A DNA stretch of 64,000 bases. Source: Devosia sp. 66-22. Its GTDB lineage: Bacteria; Pseudomonadota; Alphaproteobacteria; Rhizobiales; Devosiaceae. The notes below the pieces were generated by a model that saw only the letters and a program-made list of their open reading frames with translations, was not told the DNA's origin and ran no database searches. A program made the translations under genes and the position numbers. Positions 37,914 to 46,393 of the stretch are shown one piece after another. Within the stretch, counting starts at the first letter, position 1; each line of letters starts with the position of its first letter. The stretch spans positions 173,054 to 237,053 of the forward strand of contig MKUZ01000006.1 in the NCBI GenBank assembly GCA_001899065.1, written 5' to 3'.

Positions 37914-37928
37914 TTTAGTGACACTAAA
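37914..37928. promoter_or_regulatory. Palindromic operator upstream of the XRE-cupin gene
   Basis: TTTAGTGACACTAAA is a perfect 7-1-7 palindrome, A/T-rich at the ends. It lies 27-41 bases upstream of the regulator start and between it and the epimerase gene. The position suggests binding by the regulator itself. Confidence 0.7.
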
Positions 37929-37944
37929 CATGTGCCGTGGGGAG

Positions 37945-38919
37945 TCAACGGGGCGCTTGCTGCGCCTCGTAAGCGATGGTGGCGAGGAGCGCGTCGCGAA
38001 GTTCTGTCGGCTCGGAGAAGCCAAGCTCCCGGCGGATGCGGGTGGTATCGAGCGTCAGGGGATAGCGCAGATCCGTGGCGTCGGCGCGCTCGTGCAGCAG
38101 CGCCTTGCGCGCGGCCGGTACGGTTTCGATTTCGAGCGGCGTGTTCAGCACCACCGCGAAACTCAGCAGCCATTCGATGGGCGTGCGCACGAAGTCCTGC
38201 CCGACATTGTAGATCCGTCCCGCACCACGCGGGTCGAGCGCGGCAAGCAGCATCGCCTCGGCAACATCGTCGACATAGCCGTAGGAATTGGGCCATTTGG
38301 CCGCCCGTTCGTCCATGTAGGCAAGACCGCCCGCCCTGGCCGCCTTGATGGCCCAAGCGAAACGATGCTGCGGGTCGCGCGGTCCGAAGATCATGGGCGC
38401 GCGGATGACGGTGGTGGCGAAACGGGCGTCGGCGCGGGCAGCCTCCTCGAGGACGATCTTGTCGTAGTCCTCGAACAATTCGGCGCTCACCCCCTTGGGC
38501 CGGTGCGGATTGCCGCGATAGGGATAGCGGAAGCCGCGGAGCGGATCGTCCTCCGTCGCCGGCTGCGGCTGGACAGCGGGCGATTCCTTGCGCAGCAGGC
38601 CGCCGTAATTGGCGTAGACGTCCACCGAGCTCAGCAGCATGTAGCGGCCGCCGATTTCGCCCATGGCGTCGAGAACGGCGCGGGTGTTGAGCATGCCGAG
38701 CGCATAGATATCGATGACGGTTTCGACCCGGTGCTTGCGCAGAACCGTCACGAGCGCATCGCGATCCATCCGGTCGGCGGCCTCGAAGACGGCCCCGCGC
38801 GGCAGGTCGACCGGGTGCTCACCGCGGGCGATGGCGATGGGCTGCAGGCCCCGCCGTACGGCGCGTTCGGCCACTGCGCGACCGATGAAGCCGGTGCCAC
38901 CGATAATCGCTATTGTCAC
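37945..38919 (-). CDS. NAD-dependent epimerase/dehydratase family protein (extended SDR-like)
   Basis: A 324-residue Rossmann-fold protein. GGTGFIG near residues 7-13 binds the dinucleotide, and LLSSVDVYANYGG provides the active-site Ser and a Tyr. The usual YxxxK is not in its normal form; the corresponding helix reads EDYDKIVLEEA, so it is an atypical SDR. The start is GTG 38919 with GGGAG eight bases upstream. The gene lies upstream of the XRE-cupin regulator on the same strand, with the palindrome between them. Substrate unknown; it could act on a sugar nucleotide or a related sugar. Confidence 0.8.
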   Translation of the reverse strand: MTIAIIGGTGFIGRAVAERAVRRGLQPIAIARGEHPVDLPRGAVFEAADRMDRDALVTVLRKHRVETVIDIYALGMLNTRAVLDAMGEIGGRYMLLSSVDVYANYGGLLRKESPAVQPQPATEDDPLRGFRYPYRGNPHRPKGVSAELFEDYDKIVLEEAARADARFATTVIRAPMIFGPRDPQHRFAWAIKAARAGGLAYMDERAAKWPNSYGYVDDVAEAMLLAALDPRGAGRIYNVGQDFVRTPIEWLLSFAVVLNTPLEIETVPAARKALLHERADATDLRYPLTLDTTRIRRELGFSEPTELRDALLATIAYEAQQAPR

Positions 38920-38984
38920 TTGGTCGTCTCCCAGAGCGGCTCGCTCTCCGGGTTTGCCCGCCGATTGTCAACAGCGGCGCGACG

Positions 38985-39059
38985 CTAGCGCTCGGAACCC
39001 ACCGCCATCAGGGCGTTCAGCAGCACGAGGGCCGCCGCGATGATCACCAGGCTGGTCAT
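38985..39059 (-). CDS. Small hydrophobic membrane peptide
   Basis: A 24-residue ORF that reads MTSLVIIAAALVLLNALMAV followed by a polar GSER end. It would be a single membrane helix. A GAGGAG ribosome site lies eight bases upstream of the ATG, unusually good for a chance ORF. It follows the DUF2934 gene on the same strand. No function can be given. Confidence 0.5.
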   Translation of the reverse strand: MTSLVIIAAALVLLNALMAVGSER

Positions 39060-39114
39060 TTGCCACTCCTCGTTCAATCGGGTGCGAACGCATGCCTGTC
39101 GGCCCGGTTCCGCC

Positions 39115-39321
39115 TCAGCCCGTTGTTTTTCGGCGCGGCGCGTTCGCAAGGTCGCGGTCGGCATTGCGCTCGCGCAGCTGCCGCTCGAGCGCACGGAACC
39201 AGTATTCCTGCTCGCGGCCAAAGGGTTTGCCGTCCTGCTCCCACAGGAAGTACGCCGTTTCCCGCACCGCCAGCTCAAAGGCGGGGTCGCTCCAGGGATC
39301 GTGTGGCGGCTGCTCGGCCAT
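39115..39321 (-). CDS. DUF2934-domain protein
   Basis: A 68-residue soluble, charged protein. The segment VRETAYFLWEQDGKPFGREQ followed by EYWFRALERQ matches the DUF2934 pattern (helix, LWE, Gly-rich turn, W, second helix). GGAG lies seven bases upstream of its ATG. DUF2934 proteins are common in alphaproteobacteria, often near stress genes; their function is unknown. It is flanked by the small membrane peptide and the PHP hydrolase, with no overlap. Confidence 0.82.
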   Translation of the reverse strand: MAEQPPHDPWSDPAFELAVRETAYFLWEQDGKPFGREQEYWFRALERQLRERNADRDLANAPRRKTTG

Positions 39322-39399
39322 TCACCAGCTCCAGATTCGTCAGTCGCAACGAGAACGTCGCAGCCTGCCGTTCGTGTCAGGAGCCGTGAAGATTTGTGC

Positions 39400-40809
39400 C
39401 TAGGAGGCGAAATAGACCGGGTTGCTGAGGGCGCGACGGAAAGGCCGATCGGTGACATCGGCGTCGCGAAGCTGCCAGGGAAGGCTGGCTCCGCCGGTGG
39501 CGGCACGGAATTCGCCGATGAGTCGCTCCCGCGCGGCTTCAGCGACGATCTCGGCGCGAACGAAGCCGCGCGCACCGGAGGGTATCGCAATATCCTGGTG
39601 CCAGTTGTCGGAGCCGATGGCCATCGACGCGATCTCGCCGCCGGCATCGATCAGGACGACGCGGTCGCCGCCGGCGCCGCGGACTTCCACATGTGCCGCA
39701 CGGGCCGTCCTTACCGTGGAGCCCATCGGCTGGCCGTCGACGGTCAGAATCAATGAGGGACCGCTGGGCGATTCGGTGACATAGCCGCGGCCGGACTGCA
39801 TCGCCGCGAGGATCGCGTCCTCGGACAGCTCGTCGAGCCACAACACCGTCGTCGGACGGGCAAGAACCAGCGGCCCCTCTGGCAGCAGCCGGTCCGGCTG
39901 GTGGTAGTCCGATCCGCCGATAGCCGAGAGACGCATGCCGCTCGCAAGGCGCTGCTGGTAGCGATCGAGCGACACCCAGTTCCACGCCATCCAGGTCGAT
40001 TGCCAGACCTCCTGGCAGTCCGCTTCGGGGAACTCGTAGTCCCACGGGATGGTCGGCTTGTCGTGATTGATCGAGAGCAGCCCGCCCTTCTCGTGCACCA
40101 GACGCGCCAGCGTGTGCGCATCGGCGGGCTGCGTCATGCGGAAGTCGATCCAGGCGTCGACGCCATAGACATTGGCGTGGCCGACGGCGGTGGTGATTTC
40201 CATGGCTCGCACGAAGACCAGGTCGGGCGTCGACGCCGGATGGAAGTAGCGGCGCTGCGTGATGGTGTTGTGGTCGGCGATGGCGAGGAAGTCGAGGCCG
40301 GCCTGCCTGGCCGCCTGATGCAGCAGCTCGGGCGAACCCTTGGCATCGGAATGAAAGGTGTGGCAGTGGAGATCGCCCTTGTACCAGCCGGGCGCGGAGC
40401 GCACCGGAAAGGTCCGCGCCGGCTGCGGTTCGAGCCTCCGCGGCGCGGCGTCGAGGGCGATGGTGACGGTCACGTCGGTGCCCGCTTCGGGTACCTTGTA
40501 GAGCCCAAGAATGACGTTCCAGCGGCCGGCGGGAATGTCGCCATGGATATAGCCGGGCGTCGCGTCGTCGGTGGCGATGAAGAAGCGGTCGCGGGCGCCA
40601 CCGCTCCAGCCGCGGAAGCCCTCGGCCGTGGGGTAGCCGGTATCGCGCGGGTCGAACGCGCCCAGATCGATAACGCAGTCCTCGGCAGCGGGATAGGCGA
40701 GCGTCACATCGATGCGCGTCGTGCCGGCCGGGACATCGAACGGAACGTAGAAGTAGGGATTGGCCTGCTGGTCCGCACGCGTGACATGCGCGGTGACTGA
40801 GATGCTCAC
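39400..40809 (-). CDS. PHP-domain metallohydrolase, CehA/McbA-like
   Basis: A 469-residue protein. An N-terminal beta-rich domain (1-140) precedes a PHP (polymerase and histidinol phosphatase) metal site. Metal-ligand motifs are DLHCH at 146-150, HSD at 153-155, ADHN at 178-181, Glu near 204, NHD near 249, and GGSDYH at 298-303. A C-terminal strand-rich part follows. CehA/McbA relatives include carbaryl hydrolase and phosphoesterases, so hydrolysis of an ester, carbamate or phosphodiester is likely. No signal peptide is seen. The GTG start overlaps the stop of the MalK-type ATPase gene, so it belongs to the sugar importer operon. Confidence 0.82.
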   Translation of the reverse strand: MSISVTAHVTRADQQANPYFYVPFDVPAGTTRIDVTLAYPAAEDCVIDLGAFDPRDTGYPTAEGFRGWSGGARDRFFIATDDATPGYIHGDIPAGRWNVILGLYKVPEAGTDVTVTIALDAAPRRLEPQPARTFPVRSAPGWYKGDLHCHTFHSDAKGSPELLHQAARQAGLDFLAIADHNTITQRRYFHPASTPDLVFVRAMEITTAVGHANVYGVDAWIDFRMTQPADAHTLARLVHEKGGLLSINHDKPTIPWDYEFPEADCQEVWQSTWMAWNWVSLDRYQQRLASGMRLSAIGGSDYHQPDRLLPEGPLVLARPTTVLWLDELSEDAILAAMQSGRGYVTESPSGPSLILTVDGQPMGSTVRTARAAHVEVRGAGGDRVVLIDAGGEIASMAIGSDNWHQDIAIPSGARGFVRAEIVAEAARERLIGEFRAATGGASLPWQLRDADVTDRPFRRALSNPVYFAS

Positions 40810-41918
40810 AGCGGCATCTCTCCGTCGGCCGGGATACGCGCGCCGGTGCTGTCGAACAGGTGGACGTGCTCGAGCGAGAAGCCGAGGGTTACGTCGGCGC
40901 CAAGCTCGATATGATCGTCGGTGAAGATCCGCGCGGTGACGCGCGAACCGTCGGCGCGTTCGATGGTGACGAGGCTTTCGGGCCCCATGTTCTCGTTGGC
41001 AAAAAGCTTGCCGGAGATCGCATTGGCGGCGCCGGGCGCGGCTACGGTCAAATGCTCGGGCCGGATACCGAGGGTCAGCGCCTTGCTCGCCTGCAACGCC
41101 GTCGCGACGCCCGAGGACATCGGCAGGCCGCCGAGGGCCAGGCCATCGGCCGACAGGAGCAGCTGACCATCGCCATGCGCCGCTTCGACCGGTACGAGGT
41201 TCATCGGCGGATTGCCGACGAAATTGGCGACGAAGGTCGTCGCGGGCCGGCGATAGATCTCGATGGGCGGCGCATATTGGACGATGCGGCCCTGATCCAT
41301 CACGGCAATGCGCGTGGCGAGCGCCATCGCTTCGGCCTGGTCGTGCGTGACGTAGACGGCGGTCATGCCCATGTCGCGCTGCAGATGGTTGAGGAAGCCG
41401 CGCGCCTCGAGCCGGAGCTTGGCGTCGAGGTTGGAAAGCGGCTCGTCGAACAGATAGACGCGCGAGGGATAGACCAGCGCGCGGGCGAGCGAGGTGCGCT
41501 GCTGCTGGCCGCCCGAAATCTGGCTCGGCAGGCGGTTGAGCAGGGTGCCGATCTTGAGCACGTCGGCGACCTCGCGGGCGCGCCCGTGGCGTTTCTCGAC
41601 GCTCTCGCCGCGCACCTTGAGCGGATAAGCGATGTTGTCGGCAAGATTCATGTGCGGGTAGAGCGCGTAGTCCTGGAACACCATCGAGATCTGGCGGTCC
41701 TTGGGATGGAGGCCGGTGACGTCCTGGTCGCCGATGAAGATCTTGCCCGAGGTAGGCGTCTCGAGCCCGGCGATCATGCGCAGGCTGGTGGTCTTGCCGC
41801 AGCCGGAGGGACCGAGCAGGCAGACGAACTCGCCGTCGCCGATGCTGAGGTCGACGCCGGCGACGGCGGTGAAACTGCCGAAGGTCTTGGTGACATTCTC
41901 GAAGACGACGGATGCCAT
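40806..41918 (-). CDS. Carbohydrate ABC transporter ATPase, MalK/UgpC/MsmX-like
   Basis: A 370-residue ATPase. Walker A GPSGCGKTT is near 36-44, signature ISGGQQQR near 133, Walker B LFDEPLSNLD near 153, and switch His in YVTHDQAEAMALA. The C-terminal 130 residues form the TOBE regulatory domain typical of the MalK group. It is the only MalK-type ATPase gene in the window and may also energise the two importers that lack one. Stop and start overlaps on both sides are one to four bases. Confidence 0.93.
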   Translation of the reverse strand: MASVVFENVTKTFGSFTAVAGVDLSIGDGEFVCLLGPSGCGKTTSLRMIAGLETPTSGKIFIGDQDVTGLHPKDRQISMVFQDYALYPHMNLADNIAYPLKVRGESVEKRHGRAREVADVLKIGTLLNRLPSQISGGQQQRTSLARALVYPSRVYLFDEPLSNLDAKLRLEARGFLNHLQRDMGMTAVYVTHDQAEAMALATRIAVMDQGRIVQYAPPIEIYRRPATTFVANFVGNPPMNLVPVEAAHGDGQLLLSADGLALGGLPMSSGVATALQASKALTLGIRPEHLTVAAPGAANAISGKLFANENMGPESLVTIERADGSRVTARIFTDDHIELGADVTLGFSLEHVHLFDSTGARIPADGEMPL

Positions 41919-42742
41919 CAGGCCTTAATCCCCCCGAAGAAGCGGAAGCCGAAGCGCCAGCTCACGAACAGATAGAGCAGGACGACCGGCAGCGAATAGA
42001 TGAGTGCATAGGCGGCCAGCAGCGTGACGATGGGCGTGCCGGCTTCCGAGTAGAACGAGTAGATCGCGACCGAGGCCGGCATCTGTTCGCTCGAGCGCAA
42101 CAGGATGAAGGGGATGAGGAAGCTGCCCCAGATATTGACGAAGGCCCACACCACGATGACGACGATGCCCGGCCGGATGACCGGCAGCGCGACGTCGAAG
42201 AACGCCTGCAGCGGCGAGGCGCCGGCCACCATCGCGCTCTCCTCGTAGCTTTTGGGAATGCCGTCGATGAAATCGCGCAGGATGAACATTGCGGTGGGCA
42301 GGAGGCCGCCGGCAAAGACGAGGATGACGGCGAGCTGCGTGTCGATGAGCCCCATCGCCGAGATGATGAGGAAGATGGGCACCATGGCCGCCGAGCCGGA
42401 GACGACCGACGAGAACAGCAGCAGCACATAGGTGACGGCGCTCTTGCCCGGGATGGTGGAGCGCGACAGGGCATAGGCCGCGAGGGTCGCCGCGGCGCCG
42501 ATGAGGATGACCCCGCCGACACTCTGGATGAGGCTGTTGAACAGCGCGCGGACGGCGAAGCTGTTCTGGAAGACGGTGGCGAAATTGCTAAGCGTCCACG
42601 GATCAGGCAGCGCGAGGCCCATTTCAGCCCGCGCGTTGAACGGCGCGAAGATGAACCAGATCAACGGCAGGGCGAACAGCACGCCGAGCAGCGCAGCAAG
42701 CACGGAAAAGCCGATGCGCGACAGGAAGGCGCCGCCGCTCAT
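41918..42742 (-). CDS. Carbohydrate ABC transporter permease, MalG-like
   Basis: A 274-residue permease with six helices, starting MSGGAFLSRIG. The EAA loop is near 165-190 (SYEESAMVAGASPLQAFFDV). The ATG overlaps the MalF-like stop (ATGA), and the stop shares a base with the ATPase start. A longer open frame upstream lies inside the partner gene and was not used. It forms the channel with the MalF-like protein. Confidence 0.91.
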   Translation of the reverse strand: MSGGAFLSRIGFSVLAALLGVLFALPLIWFIFAPFNARAEMGLALPDPWTLSNFATVFQNSFAVRALFNSLIQSVGGVILIGAAATLAAYALSRSTIPGKSAVTYVLLLFSSVVSGSAAMVPIFLIISAMGLIDTQLAVILVFAGGLLPTAMFILRDFIDGIPKSYEESAMVAGASPLQAFFDVALPVIRPGIVVIVVWAFVNIWGSFLIPFILLRSSEQMPASVAIYSFYSEAGTPIVTLLAAYALIYSLPVVLLYLFVSWRFGFRFFGGIKA

Positions 42743-43659
42743 GTCGCGGCCTCCTTCTCGGCCTTCGATTTGCGCCGACCGATGCTGAGATAGATCAGCG
42801 CGAGGACGAGGTTGATCAGCATGATGATGACGCCCACGGCCGCCCCCTTGCCGAACTCGAAGTCGCGGAACGCCACGCGGTAGTTGTAGATGGAGAGCAG
42901 TTCCGTCCGGTAGGCGGGGCCGCCATGGGTGAGGAGGAACGGCGTGAAGACGTTGAACGTCCACATGGTGATGAGAATGAGGTCGGTGACGACGTGGCCG
43001 CGGATCAGCGGCAGCGCGATGTCGCGGAATTTCTGCCAGCTCGAGGCGCCCGCGACGTCGGCGGCCTGGAAGTAGCTCGGCGGGATCGAGGCGAAGGCCG
43101 AGTTGAACAGCATCATCGAGAAGGCGGCGCCGCGCCAGGTGTTGAAGATGACGATGACCCAGAAGGGCTGCTGCAGCAGGAAATCGCCCGGCGGCAGGCC
43201 GAGGCCGCGCATGATCATGTTGAGCGTGCCGTTGTCGTAATCGAGGAAGGCGAACCAGGCAAAGCCGATCACCACCTCGGGCAGGATCCAGGCGCCGATG
43301 ACCATGGCCTCGACGAAGCGCTTGAGGCCGGGTCGGATGGCCTGCATGAGCCAGGCGAGAAGGAGCCCGAGCAGTGCCTGCCCGACCAGCGCGGAGAGCA
43401 GCACGAACTCGGTTGTGATGATGAGGGACGACCCGAACTGGCCGCGCGTGAAGAACGTCGCCGGATCGAACAGGCGAACGTAGTTCTGGAGGCCGACGAA
43501 TTCGGGATTGAGCGCCGTGCGACCGAGCAGCGTGCGGTTGGTGAAGGAGACGAAGATGACCCAGAAGAAGGGCAGCAGGATGAACAGCCCGACGAGGATC
43601 GCCCCGGGAGCGAGAAAGAGCGCAGCGACGCGACGGGAGAGGAGCGAGAACTGCTTCAC
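42739..43659 (-). CDS. Carbohydrate ABC transporter permease, MalF-like
   Basis: A 306-residue permease with a GTG start. The first helix (VAALFLAPGAILVGLFILLP) and the periplasmic FVGLQNYVRLF segment are characteristic of the MalF/UgpA group. The coupling loop near 197-220 reads FQAADVAGASSWQKFRDIAL. It follows the binding-protein gene after a 57-base gap that contains a strong stem-loop. Confidence 0.91.
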   Translation of the reverse strand: MKQFSLLSRRVAALFLAPGAILVGLFILLPFFWVIFVSFTNRTLLGRTALNPEFVGLQNYVRLFDPATFFTRGQFGSSLIITTEFVLLSALVGQALLGLLLAWLMQAIRPGLKRFVEAMVIGAWILPEVVIGFAWFAFLDYDNGTLNMIMRGLGLPPGDFLLQQPFWVIVIFNTWRGAAFSMMLFNSAFASIPPSYFQAADVAGASSWQKFRDIALPLIRGHVVTDLILITMWTFNVFTPFLLTHGGPAYRTELLSIYNYRVAFRDFEFGKGAAVGVIIMLINLVLALIYLSIGRRKSKAEKEAAT

Positions 43660-43676
43660 GGGGAGCTTCCCAGGAT

Positions 43677-43706
43677 GGGGCCCCTTCCGAGAACGGAAGG
43701 AGCCCC
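43677..43706. terminator. Stem-loop after the sugar-binding-protein gene
   Basis: GGGGCCCCTTCCG pairs with CGGAAGGAGCCCC with one mismatch around AGAA. It lies directly between the binding-protein stop (43717) and the MalF-like start. It probably raises binding-protein mRNA over permease mRNA. Confidence 0.62.
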
Positions 43707-43716
43707 GGGGGGAGGA

Positions 43717-45072
43717 TCAGAGCTTGCTGACGGTATTGTCCTCGCCAATGATGGCGATGACCGAGGTCTTGTACTGGGCCATGGCATCCTCGGGCGAGAG
43801 CTCGCCCGACACCACGCTCTCGGTCATGCGCTGAATTTCGGCGGAAACCTTGTTGTAGTTGGCGTCGTTCGGCCGTGCCGTGGTGAGCGGCAGCAGCGTC
43901 TGCGAGGTGGTGGTGAGGAACTCGGAGTTCGGAATCGCCACATCGTCGCGGGCGCGGATCGCCGGCTGGATCTTCTGGAACTCGTCGAGCATTTCGACCG
44001 AGTTCATGTAGGCGAGGAGGGCCCACGCCTCGGCCGGGTTCTTGGTCGCCGGGTTGAGCACGAAGCCCGTGCCGCCCGAGATGGTGACGAAGTCCTGGCC
44101 GCGCAGGCCCTTGCCCGGCTCCTGCGCCGGCATCTTGGCCCAGCCCACGACCTCGTCGCGGTTGGGGAGGCCAAATTCGGCATCCGGCCGCGTCACCGAA
44201 CGCCAGAAATAGTCGCCCTCGACGAGGAGCGCCGTCTTGCCGTCACGGAAGTTGGCGAAGGACTGGTTGCGGCCGTCGGCGAGAAGCTGGGCGCGCTGGT
44301 CGCCCAGGCCCTCGTCCACATAGATTGTCTTGTAGAGGTTGAGCGTGTCGAGGATGCCCTGGCTCGAGACGATGAACTTGCCGTTCTCGTCGGTCACCTG
44401 CTCGCCGGTGCCCAGCAGCGCCATCCAGTAGCCCTGCATGGTGGTGGCTTCACCCATCGCCACGCCGGCGTTGAGCTGCAGCGGGAATTCGACGCCCGAT
44501 GCCTTGAGCTTTCGGGCGGCGTCGAGAATTTCGGCCCAGTTGGCGGGTTGCCAATCGGCCGGCAGGCCGGCCTTTTCGAGCAGATCCTTGCGCGTGAAGA
44601 TCATGCGCACGTCGGTGCCCTTGGCGATGCCATAGGGCTTGCCCTGGTAGCTGAGGAGGGCCTTGATGCCGTCGGAGATGTGCGACCAGCCTTCCCACGA
44701 ATTGACCTCGGGGCCAGCCACTTCCTCGAGCGGCTTCAGCAGGCCGCCTTCAACGAAGCTCGGGACGAGGAAGCCGTCGAAGCCGGATACGTCCGAGCCG
44801 GCGCCGGTGGAGAAGTCGAGCGCGAGCTGCTGGGTGTATTGCTCGTCGGTGCCGCCGAACTCGTTGAGAGTGACGTTCACCTCCTTGCCTTCGGCCTTCA
44901 TCTTCTCGGTGAAGGCGGGGATCAGCTTGGTCTTGATAAAGATCGCGTCGTTGCTGTTGGCGCCGCCTTCGACGCAGCGGCAGCTCACCGTCAGGTCGAC
45001 GGCGAAAGCGGGCGTAACAAGCGTGGTGATAGTAGCAAGGCCGAGATACAGGGCCCGCAGACGATTGCTCAT
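43717..45072 (-). CDS. Carbohydrate-binding protein (family 1)
   Basis: A 451-residue periplasmic binding protein. The start is ATG 45072, eight bases after GGGAGGAG; a longer upstream frame lacks a ribosome site. The signal peptide ends PAFAVD near residue 24. The mature N-terminus contains VSCRCVEGGANSND with two closely spaced Cys, which could form a disulfide. It serves the MalF/MalG/MalK-like transporter. Nearby DUF5054 and PHP enzymes suggest an oligosaccharide or sugar ester ligand. One operator-like site lies 80 bases upstream of the start. Confidence 0.9.
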   Translation of the reverse strand: MSNRLRALYLGLATITTLVTPAFAVDLTVSCRCVEGGANSNDAIFIKTKLIPAFTEKMKAEGKEVNVTLNEFGGTDEQYTQQLALDFSTGAGSDVSGFDGFLVPSFVEGGLLKPLEEVAGPEVNSWEGWSHISDGIKALLSYQGKPYGIAKGTDVRMIFTRKDLLEKAGLPADWQPANWAEILDAARKLKASGVEFPLQLNAGVAMGEATTMQGYWMALLGTGEQVTDENGKFIVSSQGILDTLNLYKTIYVDEGLGDQRAQLLADGRNQSFANFRDGKTALLVEGDYFWRSVTRPDAEFGLPNRDEVVGWAKMPAQEPGKGLRGQDFVTISGGTGFVLNPATKNPAEAWALLAYMNSVEMLDEFQKIQPAIRARDDVAIPNSEFLTTTSQTLLPLTTARPNDANYNKVSAEIQRMTESVVSGELSPEDAMAQYKTSVIAIIGEDNTVSKL

Positions 45073-45151
45073 CGCAAAACTCCTCCCATGTGATGGCTCC
45101 GGATTTTCCCGGTCGCCGGCATTGGTCTTCCGCAAAGAAGACGACCGAGAA

Positions 45152-45165
45152 TGAACACGTTTTCA
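45152..45165. promoter_or_regulatory. LacI-type operator in front of the sugar importer operon
   Basis: TGAACACGTTTTCA is a 14-base near-palindrome (one mismatched pair) centred on CG. A near copy lies at 45316-45329 in the same divergent control region. Confidence 0.65.
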
Positions 45166-45315
45166 CTTCGCGTCAATCAGGACGCGACAAGAATCCCGGC
45201 GGGCGATTCTGACGCACGTGAACAATTCCACGGCTTTGCGACGCCCTCGTGACACTATCGGCTAGAACATCGACCCTGCGCCGCTTGACAGTGAGTGACC
45301 GCAGGGTCAGAGAAT

Positions 45316-45329
45316 TGAACACGCTTTCA
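45316..45329. promoter_or_regulatory. LacI-type operator in front of the regulator gene
   Basis: TGAACACGCTTTCA differs from the 45152-45165 site at one base. It lies 37 bases upstream of the chosen regulator start, which argues against a start further upstream. Confidence 0.62.
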
Positions 45330-45365
45330 GCGAAATCGGAGCAGACGGTGGACAAGGACGGCCAG

Positions 45366-46388
45366 ATGGCACGTGGGCGGGCAACCGCCGAAATGGTGGC
45401 ACGCCAGGCCAACGTCTCCCGCGTGGCCGTGTCGCGCGCCTTCAACTCGCACACCTCGCTCAAGCCGGAAAAACGGGAGCTGATCCTTAGGATCGCACAG
45501 GAGCTCAACTATACCCCCGACCGCGCGGCGCGGGCTCTCGTCAGCGGCAGGACGCACCTGATCGGCGTTATCGTGCCCGACGTGTGCAGCTATTGGGAAA
45601 GCCAGGAGATCGACGCGCTGACCACCGCGCTCCAGAACGAAGGTTTCGCCACGCTGCTGTTCAAGACGCGCTCCGACTTCAGCATGGATGAGAAGCTGCT
45701 GGCCTATATGCGCGGCTTCAACCCCGACTCCGTCATCGCGTTCATGGAGAACGTCAGGCCCTCGACGCTGGTCCGGTTCCTCGACCGCGCGGTGCCGATC
45801 TACGTGCACTACCCCCATCCCGATGCGGAGGATGATGGCGAGGACGGCCCGCTCTACGATCGGCTCAATGTTCTGCAGCACGGGGGCATCGACCAGGCGG
45901 TGGCGCTGCTGCAGGGATACAACACGCGGCGCATCGTCTACCTCTCCGGCGCGGTGAAATCGCGCTCCAACGTCGCCCGCGAGAAGATGCTGCGAACGGT
46001 GATGGCTGCACGCGGGCTTCCCCCGCCCAGGGTGGTCATCGGCGACTATAGCTACGATACCGCCTATGCCGCGACCATCGACCTGTTCCGTGTCGGCGAT
46101 GGCGCCGACGCGATCTTCGCCTCCAATGACGTCAGCGCGTTCGGGGTGATCGATGCGTTGCGCCATGAGCTGGGACTACGCGTGCCCGAGGACGTGAAGG
46201 TGGTGGGTTTCGACGATATCGCGCAGTCGCACTGGAAAAGCTACGACCTCACCACGGTGAAGTTCGACCTGAGCGAACGCGTGCGGGCGCTGGTGCGGCT
46301 GATCCTGCGCCGGCTCAACGAGCCCGACGCGCCGGCGCTGCAGGAGACGTTGCATACGAGTCTCGTCGTTCGGGGCACGGTGGGCTGA
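45366..46388 (+). CDS. LacI-family transcriptional regulator
   Basis: A repressor of about 340 residues. The helix-turn-helix (ATAEMVARQANVSRVAVSRAF) is followed by the hinge segment YTPDRAARALVSGRTHLIGV and a PBP-like effector domain ending FDDIAQSHW. ATG 45366 has AAGGA seven bases upstream. GTG 45348 is an alternative. Starts near 45249 are unlikely because an operator-like site falls there. It is divergent from the sugar importer operon and five bases upstream of the DUF5054 gene, so it probably controls both. Confidence 0.88.
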   Translation: MARGRATAEMVARQANVSRVAVSRAFNSHTSLKPEKRELILRIAQELNYTPDRAARALVSGRTHLIGVIVPDVCSYWESQEIDALTTALQNEGFATLLFKTRSDFSMDEKLLAYMRGFNPDSVIAFMENVRPSTLVRFLDRAVPIYVHYPHPDAEDDGEDGPLYDRLNVLQHGGIDQAVALLQGYNTRRIVYLSGAVKSRSNVAREKMLRTVMAARGLPPPRVVIGDYSYDTAYAATIDLFRVGDGADAIFASNDVSAFGVIDALRHELGLRVPEDVKVVGFDDIAQSHWKSYDLTTVKFDLSERVRALVRLILRRLNEPDAPALQETLHTSLVVRGTVG

Positions 46389-46393
46389 CCCCG

